NCBI GenBank assembly: GCA_003161495.1
Contig: PMOP01000260.1
Coordinates: 1 to 30,280 of the forward strand
Source: Acidobacteriota bacterium
GTDB taxonomy: Bacteria; Acidobacteriota; Terriglobia; Acidiferrales; UBA7541
Direction: 5' to 3'
Length of the DNA stretch: 30,280 bases
The first letter of the stretch is position 1, and each line of letters begins with the position of its first letter. This document shows positions 23,376 through 30,280 of this stretch, piece after piece. Below the pieces are notes generated by a model that saw nothing but the letters and a program-made list of their open reading frames with translations, had not been told where the DNA came from and made no database searches. The position numbers and the translations under genes are program-made.

Positions 23376-24734
23376 TTGCGCGTAAGCCTATTCTGGCGGC
23401 CGGTATTGATTTGCCTGGCGCTGGTGGTCGCGATTTTACTTGCTGTGGAGTGGTTTTCTCCGGATACCCTGCAAAAGATATCCCCGGCCGTGGCGATTTT
23501 CCTGCTAGTTGCAGGAGCCGCATTCTTTTTATCTTCCCGCACAGTCACGTTGCGTATCCGCCGCCTGAAGGAATTCGCAGCGCGCGCCGGCGCTGGGGAC
23601 TTTAGCGCGATCGAACGCGATCACCATCAGGATGAGCTCGCGGATCTGTCCGCGGCGCTGGGCCGCGCCGTCAATGGACTCGGGCAAACCATTCGCACGC
23701 TCACGGACGAACGCAATCGCTCGTCGGCGATTCTTGGGAGCATGGTCGAGGGCGTCGCCGTGGTGGCGGCGGACGAACGAATTCTTTTCTGCAATGGGGC
23801 CTTTGAGCAGATCCTCGAGCTGCCTTCGGGCAGTTCGCAGGGCAGAACACTTGTGGAAGCGTTGCGGCAGGCAGACCTGATCGCGCTGGTTCGACAAACA
23901 CTTTCGGCGGTCGAAGAACAGACCGGCGAAGTTGAGGTAGGAACGGTGCGCCGCCGGAATTTCAGCGTCACGGCCGCGCCTGTGCGCGCAGCCGGAGCAA
24001 ATGGCGCGGTCATGGTGCTGCATGACATAACCGAGTTGCGACGCCTGGAGCGCGTGCGGCGCGATTTTGTGGCCAATGTCTCTCACGAATTCAAAACGCC
24101 GCTGACCGCGATACAGGGCTTCGGGGAAACGCTGCTCAGCGGGGCGCTGGATGACAAAGCCAATCGCGAGCGCTTTGTCGAAATTATTTGCGAGCACGCC
24201 CGGCGCCTTGCCCGCCTCACCGATGATTTGTTGAAACTTGCGCGAATCGAAGCAGGCCGCCTGGAACTGGAAATTCGCTCGATCCGCGTGGAGGCTCTCG
24301 TGAACAGCTGCATCGAAACGGCGCGCCTCAACGCGAAGGCCAGAGGGTTGGAAATATTTGTCGACTTGCAGGAGAACGTCCCTGCAGTTCGCGGAGATGG
24401 CGCGCAGCTTGGAGAAGTGTTGCAGAACTTGCTCGACAACGCGGTGCAGTACACGCCCTCGGGCGGAAAAATTGAGGTGAAGGCGCGTTCCAACGGGCAG
24501 GAAGTCGTTTTTACAGTTAGCGACACGGGCATCGGCATTCCCGAATCCGACCTGGAGCGCATCTTCGAGCGGTTCTATCGCGTGGATGCCGCGAGATCGC
24601 GCGAGGCGGGCGGTACCGGTCTCGGCCTAGCGATCGCCCGTCACATCGTGGAGGCCCACGGCGGCCGCGTCTGGGTGGAAAGCGCCATCGGCCAAGGTTC
24701 CCGCTTTCATTTCAGCATTCCCTGCGCTTCTTGA
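23376..24734 (+). CDS. phoR: Phosphate regulon sensor kinase PhoR
   Basis: 452 residues from TTG 23376, which lies 10 nt after AGGAG at 23361-23365 inside the end of phoB; the frame is open to 23334, so the start is provisional. Two closely spaced membrane segments (about 6-27 and 34-54) leave almost no periplasmic domain, as in PhoR, which senses through the Pst transporter and PhoU rather than by an external ligand. A HAMP-like linker (about 55-110) and a PAS domain (about 118-215) follow. HisKA has SHEFKTPLTAI (H237). The ATPase domain has LLDNAVQYTPSGG, DTGIGI and GGTGLGLAI. All catalytic motifs are intact. It is co-transcribed with phoB. Confidence 0.92.
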   Translation: MRVSLFWRPVLICLALVVAILLAVEWFSPDTLQKISPAVAIFLLVAGAAFFLSSRTVTLRIRRLKEFAARAGAGDFSAIERDHHQDELADLSAALGRAVNGLGQTIRTLTDERNRSSAILGSMVEGVAVVAADERILFCNGAFEQILELPSGSSQGRTLVEALRQADLIALVRQTLSAVEEQTGEVEVGTVRRRNFSVTAAPVRAAGANGAVMVLHDITELRRLERVRRDFVANVSHEFKTPLTAIQGFGETLLSGALDDKANRERFVEIICEHARRLARLTDDLLKLARIEAGRLELEIRSIRVEALVNSCIETARLNAKARGLEIFVDLQENVPAVRGDGAQLGEVLQNLLDNAVQYTPSGGKIEVKARSNGQEVVFTVSDTGIGIPESDLERIFERFYRVDAARSREAGGTGLGLAIARHIVEAHGGRVWVESAIGQGSRFHFSIPCAS

Positions 24735-24847
24735 TGTGGAAACGTACGCGCACAATTGTCGAGCTTTTCACGTGAATTTGCGCTGGGCGGTTGCCTGAAG
24801 AAAAGACATTTTGCGTGCTTCTTTTGTTTCGCCGGATATTTACTTCT

Positions 24848-24880
24848 GTGTCATTCTCCGTTCACAAAATCCGATTATGC
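24848..24880 (+). promoter_or_regulatory. Candidate Pho box and promoter upstream of first phoU
   Basis: TGTCATTCTCC followed by GTTCACAAAAT places two TCA triplets 11 bp apart, resembling the TGTCA repeats of a Pho box with two mismatches in the second unit. TTATGC at 24875-24880, about 10 bp further on, fits the -10 of a PhoB-activated promoter. This is weaker than the pstS site. Confidence 0.4.
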
Positions 24881-24919
24881 TGGCCATGGCACGAAACTAG
24901 ATGGGGCAAAGGCGGGGCC

Positions 24920-25642
24920 ATGGCGAGTTCGGCTTCCAAAATACAGACGGTCTACGAGGATGTGCTGGCTAACTATTTGATTTCGATGGCGCGCACGGTG
25001 GAAACGAGCGTGGGCTCCGCGCTCGACGCGCTCCTGCGTCCCAATCTTGAGGCGGCCGCGCAACTTTCGAGCAAAGTTTTCCTGGTGGAACCGCGCGTCA
25101 ACGAATTTGAAATTTTGATCGACGACCACGCCGTGAGGATGCTGCGAACCGGGCTGCTGGATGACGAAGAAATCCGCCGCGTCGTCGCCTCGCAGAAAAT
25201 CGCCAACGATCTCGAACGCATCGGCGATCTGGCCGTGAACATTTCCGAGCGCGTGATTTCACTGGCGGGAATGAATGTGATGGAAACGCCGCGCGACCTG
25301 GAACCGATGGCCGGCGCTGTGCGCGGAATGCTGGGGCGCAGCCTGGGCGCTCTGATTTTTCGCAATGTGGTGCTGGCCGGCGAAGTGCTTGAGGCCGACG
25401 ATGTGGTGGACCGCTATCGCGACCAGATTTTCGAGCACTTGCTCTCCCGCATGACCGAGGAACCAGGGCAGGCCGCGCCACAGCTTCAATTTGTGCTGGC
25501 CACGCGATATCTCGAGCGCATCGCGGATCACTCCACGAATATAGCCGAGGACATTATTTTCTGGGTTCGGGGCCTCGACGTGCGCCACGGACGTACACGG
25601 ATGGTTGTCGAAGAAGCCAATTATCCGGAAAAGAGAAACTGA
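24920..25642 (+). CDS. phoU: Phosphate-signalling protein PhoU (first copy)
   Basis: 240 residues, all helical, with the two repeated PhoU three-helix bundles. The metal-binding E/DxxxD-type motifs are visible as IANDLERIGDLAVNISERV in repeat 1 and ATRYLERIADHSTNIAEDI in repeat 2 (motif parts). PhoU is a cytoplasmic protein thought to bridge the PstB ATPase and PhoR to signal phosphate sufficiency. The ATG at 24920 follows AAAGGCGGGG; earlier in-frame codons lie in an untypical sequence, and an out-of-frame ATG at 24901 is not used. The gene sits between phoR and pstS, 185 bp after phoR with its own candidate Pho box, and is distinct from the second phoU after pstB. Confidence 0.92.
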   Translation: MASSASKIQTVYEDVLANYLISMARTVETSVGSALDALLRPNLEAAAQLSSKVFLVEPRVNEFEILIDDHAVRMLRTGLLDDEEIRRVVASQKIANDLERIGDLAVNISERVISLAGMNVMETPRDLEPMAGAVRGMLGRSLGALIFRNVVLAGEVLEADDVVDRYRDQIFEHLLSRMTEEPGQAAPQLQFVLATRYLERIADHSTNIAEDIIFWVRGLDVRHGRTRMVVEEANYPEKRN

Positions 25643-25698
25643 GTTGCGCCGCACAATCTTGGCGCAGAACGGCGAGCTTCGTGTTGCAAACCCACCCC

Positions 25699-25740
25699 GG
25701 GCCGGCGCTCCCCTGGTGTCGGCCCACCTCCCCTTTCTTT
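25699..25740 (+). terminator. Possible terminator after first phoU
   Basis: A 10-bp stem with two G-U pairs (25699-25708 with 25716-25725) and a 7-nt loop is followed by a pyrimidine-rich stretch with short T-runs (CCTTTCTTTG), not a clean U-tract. It may end the phoB-phoR-phoU transcript before the Pho-box promoter of pstS. Confidence 0.4.
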
Positions 25741-25799
25741 GTATGTGTCACATAGCAAGGCAGTTGTGAGGAATTTCCGATTTTTGCCGGTCTGCTTGG

Positions 25800-25834
25800 C
25801 TTGTAACGTGACTGTAACAATTCGGAGTCAAAAT
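25800..25834 (+). promoter_or_regulatory. Pho box and promoter upstream of pstS
   Basis: TGTAAC at 25802-25807 and again at 25813-25818 form an 11-bp direct repeat, the spacing and form of a PhoB-binding box (TGTCA-type repeats in proteobacteria). About 10 bp downstream, CAAAAT at 25829-25834 could be the -10, giving a start site some 18 nt before the pstS ATG. No -35 box is needed at PhoB-activated promoters. Binding by the PhoB encoded here is inferred. Confidence 0.72.
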
Positions 25835-25858
25835 GAGACATGGCTCATGGGAGATAAA

Positions 25859-26881
25859 ATGCGAATCGTAAAAGTGCTTAGCCTGTTTGCAGTTCTGCTG
25901 GCTGTGGCCACGTTTGCCGCTGCCGCCGGGCAAGTGTTGTTGAACGCCGCTGGTGCGACGTTTCCTTACCCGATGTATTCCAAGTGGTTTGATGTCTATC
26001 ATCAAGCTCACCCAGGCATCCAGATTAATTATCAATCGATCGGTTCGGGGGGCGGAATTCGCCAACTGATCGATAAGACCGTGGATTTCGGCGCCTCCGA
26101 CGGTCCGATGAACGACGATCAGCTCAAGCAATCCAGCGTGCCGATCCTGCATTTTCCAACTGTCCTGGGCGCGGACGTGCCGAGCTATAACGTACCGGGC
26201 GTGAGCGCGGAATTGAATTTTACTCCAGAGGCGCTCGCGGGAATTTTTATGGGCAAAATTACTAAGTGGAACGATCCGGCGATCACGTCGGCAAATCCTG
26301 GCGTGAAACTTCCTTCCGATGACATCGTGGTTGTGCATCGATCGGATGGGAGCGGCACGACCTACATCTGGACCGATTATCTTTCCAAGATCAGCCCCGA
26401 ATGGCAGAAAAATGTGGGCAAGGCGACATCCGTGAACTGGCCGGTGGGTTTGGGCGGCAAGGGTAATGAAGGAGTAGCGGGGCTAATCGAGCAGACGCCG
26501 GATTCGATGGGTTACATCGAGTTGATTTATGCCATCCAGAATAAAATTGCATATGGACGCGTGAAAAATTCCTCGGGCGCGTTTGTGAAGGCTGACTTGG
26601 CCAGTGTTTCCGCGGCGGCAGCAGCGACGGCGAAGTTCATGCCCGATGATTTCCGTGTTTCGATCACGAATCCCGAAGGGAAAGCGGCCTACCCGATCGC
26701 CAGCTTTACGTGGCTGTTGATTCCCGCGAAGTTTGGCGATTCCGCCAAACGCGATGCCGTGAAGGACTTCCTGAAGTGGATGCTGACGGACGGGCAGCAA
26801 TACTGCGAAGGCCTGTCGTACGCGAAATTGCCGAAAGAAGTTGTCGCGAAGGAAACGAAAGCGATCGCGCTGATTCAGTAA
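25859..26881 (+). CDS. pstS: Phosphate ABC transporter periplasmic substrate-binding protein PstS
   Basis: 340 residues. A signal peptide (MRIVKVLSLFAVLLAVATFAA, cleavage near AAAAG) precedes the mature protein, which starts LLNAAGATFPYPMYSKWF. Phosphate-binding loops are visible as GATFP, YQSIGSGGGIRQ, DFGASDGPM and HRSDGSGTT. The length fits the family. The ATG at 25859 has GGGAG 5 nt upstream; an in-frame ATG four codons earlier and others further up are less likely because they precede this site. It binds phosphate in the periplasm and hands it to PstC/PstA. It is the first gene of the pst operon, behind an 11-bp-repeat Pho box, so strong induction on phosphate starvation is expected. Confidence 0.95.
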   Translation: MRIVKVLSLFAVLLAVATFAAAAGQVLLNAAGATFPYPMYSKWFDVYHQAHPGIQINYQSIGSGGGIRQLIDKTVDFGASDGPMNDDQLKQSSVPILHFPTVLGADVPSYNVPGVSAELNFTPEALAGIFMGKITKWNDPAITSANPGVKLPSDDIVVVHRSDGSGTTYIWTDYLSKISPEWQKNVGKATSVNWPVGLGGKGNEGVAGLIEQTPDSMGYIELIYAIQNKIAYGRVKNSSGAFVKADLASVSAAAAATAKFMPDDFRVSITNPEGKAAYPIASFTWLLIPAKFGDSAKRDAVKDFLKWMLTDGQQYCEGLSYAKLPKEVVAKETKAIALIQ

Positions 26882-26916
26882 TTGCTTTGAGTCGGGTCAG
26901 AGGCAAAGCGAACGAA

Positions 26917-27906
26917 ATGGCCACCACACCGAACGCGGCAACGCCCACGGATTTCACGGTGAGTCCGCGTTCCTGGCTGCGCCGGTGGACCGGCGCGGAT
27001 GAAATCGCGCATTTCATCACACTCGTTGCGGCGGCGGCGCTTCTGCTGATAGCCGTTCTTCTGGTGTATCAGCTATGGACCCTTTCCGCGGAAGCGCGGG
27101 CCAAATTCGGGTGGAGTTTTTTCATAACGAAAACCTGGGATCCGGTCGCCGGCGATTTTGGGGCGCTGCCGTTTATTTACGGCACGCTGGTGACTTCGGC
27201 GGTCGCGTTGTTCATCGCGGTTCCACTTGGCGTGGGAGCTGCTATTTTTCTCGCCGAATTAGCACCACCGAAACTTTCTTCTTCTCTGACCTTTGTGAGC
27301 GACCTGCTGGCGGCGGTCCCCAGCGTGATTTACGGTTTGCTGGGCGTGTTCCTGCTGGTGCCGGTGATGCGGACGACCGTTCAGCCGGCGCTGAAAAAGA
27401 CGCTGGGATTTTTGCCGCTGTTTCGGGGGCCATCGTACGGAATCGGTTTTCTGACGGCGGGAATCGTCCTTGCGATCATGATCGTGCCGTTTGTGCTTTC
27501 GGTTTCGCGCGAAGTTCTTCTGGGGGTTCCACGCGATCAGCGCGAGGCGGCGCTGGCGCTCGGCGCGACGAAATGGGAATCGACCTGGAAAGTTGTAGTG
27601 CCGGCGGCGCGAATTGGAATCTTCGGGTCTGTGTTTCTGGCACTTGCGCGCGCGCTCGGTGAAACCATGGCCGTCACCATGGTCATCGGCAACAATCCCA
27701 AAATTGCCGCATCGCTTTTTTCGCCAGGATATTCCATCGCATCTGTGCTGGCCAATGAATTTTCCGAAGCCACAGGAAATTTGTATTTGAGCGCCTTGAT
27801 TGAACTCGGCCTGGTGCTATTTCTGCTGACGTTTGTTTTGAATGGGCTCGCGCGGCTCCTGATCCTCGTCACCACGGCGCGCGGCAGCGGGGTGCTACCC
27901 ACATGA
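26917..27906 (+). CDS. pstC: Phosphate ABC transporter permease PstC
   Basis: 329 residues with six membrane segments after a hydrophilic N-terminus of about 30 residues. Conserved blocks include WDPVAGDFGALPFIYGTLVTS, VPLGVGAAIFLAEL, LLAAVPSVIYGLLGVF, and the EAA-type cytoplasmic loop REAALALGATKWESTWKVVVPAA that contacts PstB. ALGETMAVTMVIGN follows. The ATG at 26917 lies 35 bp after pstS; the ribosome-binding site is weak (AGAGG 13 nt upstream). The stop overlaps the pstA start by 4 bp. With PstA it forms the inner-membrane phosphate channel. Confidence 0.95.
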   Translation: MATTPNAATPTDFTVSPRSWLRRWTGADEIAHFITLVAAAALLLIAVLLVYQLWTLSAEARAKFGWSFFITKTWDPVAGDFGALPFIYGTLVTSAVALFIAVPLGVGAAIFLAELAPPKLSSSLTFVSDLLAAVPSVIYGLLGVFLLVPVMRTTVQPALKKTLGFLPLFRGPSYGIGFLTAGIVLAIMIVPFVLSVSREVLLGVPRDQREAALALGATKWESTWKVVVPAARIGIFGSVFLALARALGETMAVTMVIGNNPKIAASLFSPGYSIASVLANEFSEATGNLYLSALIELGLVLFLLTFVLNGLARLLILVTTARGSGVLPT

Positions 27907-28754
27907 GCCCGCGGCTGGCCTGGAGAAAATCGCTCAACTTCGTCATGCTTTCTCTCACGGGATTGTGCGCGCTGCTTACTGTTTCCGCGCTGTTTTTTAT
28001 TCTTGGCTACCTGGCCTGGAACGGCGGAAAAGATTTGTCGTGGAGTTTTTTCACGCACTTGCCTGCCCCTGTTGGTGAACAGGGCGGAGGCATGGCCAAT
28101 GCCATTGTGGGCAGCCTGAAACTTTTGTTGCTTGCGGCACTCTTCGGCGTTCCCATCGGACTTCTGGGCGGCGTGTACCTGGCGGAGTTTGGCGGAAGAA
28201 CGCTGCCGTTTCTGGTGCGGTACACGGCGGACTTGATGAACGGCGTACCGTCGATCGTCATTGGAATTTTTGCCTACGCCCTGGTGGTGATGCCGATGCA
28301 TCACTTCTCAACGTTGGCGGGCGGTATCGCGCTCGGGATCATGGTGATCCCCACGGTGTTGCGCAACACGGAAAGTTTTTTGCGGGATGTGCCGCTAGCG
28401 TTGCGCGAGGGCTCCTTTGCATTGGGCGCGAACAAATGGCGGATGATTGCGACGGTGGTACTGCCCGCCGCTGCGCGCGGGATATTAACGGGCGTCTTGC
28501 TGGCCCTGGCTCGCGTGGCCGGAGAAACGGCGCCGCTGCTGTTCACCGCGTTTGGCAATCGCTACTGGAGCCCCGGCTGGATGCAGCCGACCTCATCGCT
28601 TCCCGTAGTGATATACACTTATGCGACCGGCCCTTACGAAGACTGGCATCGTCAGGCGTGGGCGGCGGGCCTGGTGCTGCTCGGTTTGGTACTGGTCACG
28701 AATATTTTGGTTCGCGCGTTTTTGACGCGCGGGACCGCTTATGAGAGGACTTGA
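27903..28754 (+). CDS. pstA: Phosphate ABC transporter permease PstA
   Basis: 283 residues with six membrane segments. Family blocks: [49 protein letters not shown], the EAA-type loop [23 protein letters not shown] and [17 protein letters not shown]. The ATG overlaps the pstC stop (ATGA, 27903-27906), so translation is coupled. It pairs with PstC in the membrane. Confidence 0.95.
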   Translation: MSPRLAWRKSLNFVMLSLTGLCALLTVSALFFILGYLAWNGGKDLSWSFFTHLPAPVGEQGGGMANAIVGSLKLLLLAALFGVPIGLLGGVYLAEFGGRTLPFLVRYTADLMNGVPSIVIGIFAYALVVMPMHHFSTLAGGIALGIMVIPTVLRNTESFLRDVPLALREGSFALGANKWRMIATVVLPAAARGILTGVLLALARVAGETAPLLFTAFGNRYWSPGWMQPTSSLPVVIYTYATGPYEDWHRQAWAAGLVLLGLVLVTNILVRAFLTRGTAYERT

Positions 28755-28756
28755 CG

Positions 28757-29602
28757 ATGAGTTCCGCATTTCCACTCATGGCCAATTCAGGGGCGTCTGC
28801 GGTGTCCTCCACGACTAAATCGACTGCACATACTCCTGCCATGACCACATCAGGCGCCAACGCGCTGCGAATGAAAGTCACGAAGATCAATTTCTACTAT
28901 GGCAAGAATCACGCGCTGCACAATGTGTCGATGGATGTAGCAACAAACAAAGTGACGGCGATGATCGGACCGTCGGGCTGCGGCAAATCTACGCTCTTGC
29001 GGACGCTGAACCGGATGCACGAAACGCTCCGGCACACGCGCCTCGAAGGTGAAATCGCCCTGGATGGCGTGAATATTCTTACGCTGGACGTGACCAAGTT
29101 GCGCCGAATGGTGGGGATGGTCTTTCAGAAGCCCAATCCATTTCCGAAATCCGTATATGAAAACGTGGCTTACGGACTGCGGATCAATGGGCATGAGGGA
29201 CGACTGGACGATGCGGTGGAGAAGAGCCTGCGCCGCGCCGCTTTGTGGGACGAAGTGAAGGACAAGCTGCATAAGTCCGCCTACGCGCTCTCCGGCGGCC
29301 AACAGCAGCGGCTGTGCATCGCCCGGGCGCTGGCGGTCGATCCCGAGGTGCTTTTGCTCGACGAGCCTTGCTCCGCGCTGGACCCTGTGAACACGGCGAA
29401 GATCGAGGAGTTACTGTTCGAATTGAAGCCGTCGTGCACTCTGGTGATTGTCACCCATAATATGCAGCAGGCGGCGCGCGTCAGCGATTCGACGGCATTC
29501 ATGCTGAACGGCGAGCTGATCGAGTTCTCAACAACCGGACATATGTTTACCACGCCTTCGGATCCGCGCACCGAGGCGTACATTACTGGCCGCTTCGGAT
29601 GA
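28757..29602 (+). CDS. pstB: Phosphate ABC transporter ATP-binding protein PstB
   Basis: 281 residues. Walker [10 protein letters not shown] (71-79), the PstB-specific [20 protein letters not shown] around the Q loop, signature [15 protein letters not shown], Walker [14 protein letters not shown] and the switch His in [13 protein letters not shown] are intact. It drives phosphate import through PstCA and is the expected contact of PhoU. A Ser/Thr/Ala-rich N-terminal extension of about 38 residues precedes the usual start ([13 protein letters not shown]); the ATG at 28757 has AGAGG 8 nt upstream, while the internal ATG at 28871 has none, so the extension is probably real. Confidence 0.95.
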   Translation: MSSAFPLMANSGASAVSSTTKSTAHTPAMTTSGANALRMKVTKINFYYGKNHALHNVSMDVATNKVTAMIGPSGCGKSTLLRTLNRMHETLRHTRLEGEIALDGVNILTLDVTKLRRMVGMVFQKPNPFPKSVYENVAYGLRINGHEGRLDDAVEKSLRRAALWDEVKDKLHKSAYALSGGQQQRLCIARALAVDPEVLLLDEPCSALDPVNTAKIEELLFELKPSCTLVIVTHNMQQAARVSDSTAFMLNGELIEFSTTGHMFTTPSDPRTEAYITGRFG

Positions 29603-29674
29603 GGCTTCGCATTCGGATGACGATTGTAGGAGCATCTTTAGCGGTGTAGTCTGTGCAGGGAGAGGACGTAAAGA

Positions 29675-30280
29675 ATGGAACGCCATTTCGAACGCGATCT
29701 GGAAGAGCTGAAGGAACGGCTGCTGTGGATGGGCAGCCTCGCCGACCGAGCCGTGCACCAGTCGGTTCATTCGGTGCTCGATGCGGACGAAAAGCTCGCG
29801 CAGATCGTGCTGAAGGAAGAGAACGCCATCAACGAGCTGCAAATCGAGATCGATGATCGCGTGGTGCAATTGCTCGCGCTGCAGCAGCTGATGGCCGCCG
29901 ACCTCCGCTTTGTGCTGGCCATCGCGCGAATCAACAACGATCTTGAGCGGATCGGCGATCAGGCCGTGAATATCGCGCACTCGGCCACGCACATTGTGCG
30001 GCATCCTCGCGTGAAGCCATACGTCGACCTGCCCCGCATGGGCGAGCTTGCCGAAAAAATGATGCGGGACAGCCTGGATTCGCTGGTGCGCCGCGATATT
30101 GAACTGGCGCGCTCGGTGCTTGCTCGCGACGATCAAGTGGATCAGTTGCGCGACCAGATTTTTCGTGAGTTGCTCAGCTACATGATGGGCGATTCTTCCG
30201 TCGTGTTTCCCGCGTTCGAGCTGATCCTGGTGGCTAAAAATCTGGAGCGCATCGCCGACCACGCCACCAACATTGCCGAG
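29675..30280 (+). CDS. phoU: Phosphate-signalling protein PhoU (second copy), partial at right edge
   Basis: 202 codons are visible from ATG 29675 (AGAGG 9 nt upstream) and the frame is still open at the right edge; only about 15-30 residues should be missing. It begins MERHFERDLEELKERLLWMG, the classic PhoU start. The metal-binding helices appear as INNDLERIGDQAVNIAH in repeat 1 and KNLERIADHATNIAE in repeat 2. It follows pstB by 72 bp, the canonical phoU position. It differs clearly from the first copy, which lacks this N-terminal form, so the two are old paralogues rather than a recent duplication. Confidence 0.94.
   Translation, partial: MERHFERDLEELKERLLWMGSLADRAVHQSVHSVLDADEKLAQIVLKEENAINELQIEIDDRVVQLLALQQLMAADLRFVLAIARINNDLERIGDQAVNIAHSATHIVRHPRVKPYVDLPRMGELAEKMMRDSLDSLVRRDIELARSVLARDDQVDQLRDQIFRELLSYMMGDSSVVFPAFELILVAKNLERIADHATNIAE

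Overview
The window looks like a chromosomal segment of a moderately GC-rich Gram-negative bacterium, most likely an acidobacterium of the Terriglobia type. This is inferred from two very large Oar/TonB-dependent receptors with N-terminal carboxypeptidase-regulatory-like domains, a cytochrome c554-type multiheme protein, prokaryotic lipase-maturation-factor and HGSNAT-like membrane proteins, and a full PhoBR-Pst cluster with two phoU genes. No phage, insertion sequence, integron or CRISPR array was seen.

Layout. 1-1811 (minus): a tRNA-Cys, then a promoter, a 27-codon Cys-rich and apparently leaderless upstream ORF, a competing antiterminator/terminator pair, and a NitT/TauT (sulfonate-type) ABC operon: binding protein plus an ATPase cut by the left edge. 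This reads as a translation-coupled cysteine attenuator of a sulfur-uptake operon and is the most interesting element of the window. 1884-5975 (minus): a TonB-dependent receptor with a strong terminator and a long structured leader containing a six-tract G-run. 6045-8116 (minus): a histidine kinase and response regulator with a 4-bp overlap. 8330-13625 (plus): a nine-heme cytochrome and a second TonB-dependent receptor. The 9-mer TTCAGGTTG lies upstream of the regulator gene, the cytochrome gene and the second receptor gene, so these probably form one regulon.

13813-15528 (plus): a SulP anion transporter with a STAS domain. It converges on an ArnT/PMT-type glycosyltransferase (15542-17389, minus). 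17650-20271 (plus): a TPR protein, a small zinc-ribbon protein and a lipase-maturation-factor-like membrane protein; the last two sit 8 nt behind good -10 boxes and look leaderless. 20515-21184: an exported protein of unknown function and its terminator. 21262-22479: an HGSNAT-like membrane acyltransferase whose start codon is unclear. Two different families of long inverted repeats occur at 13627-13704 and 18476-18569.

22658 to the right edge (plus): phoB, phoR, phoU, pstS, pstC, pstA, pstB and a second phoU cut by the edge. Together these form a complete phosphate-sensing and high-affinity phosphate-uptake module. PhoR/PhoB sense and respond, PstSCAB imports phosphate, and the PhoU proteins are expected to link transporter state to kinase activity. 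11-bp direct repeats of Pho-box type precede pstS and, less perfectly, the first phoU.
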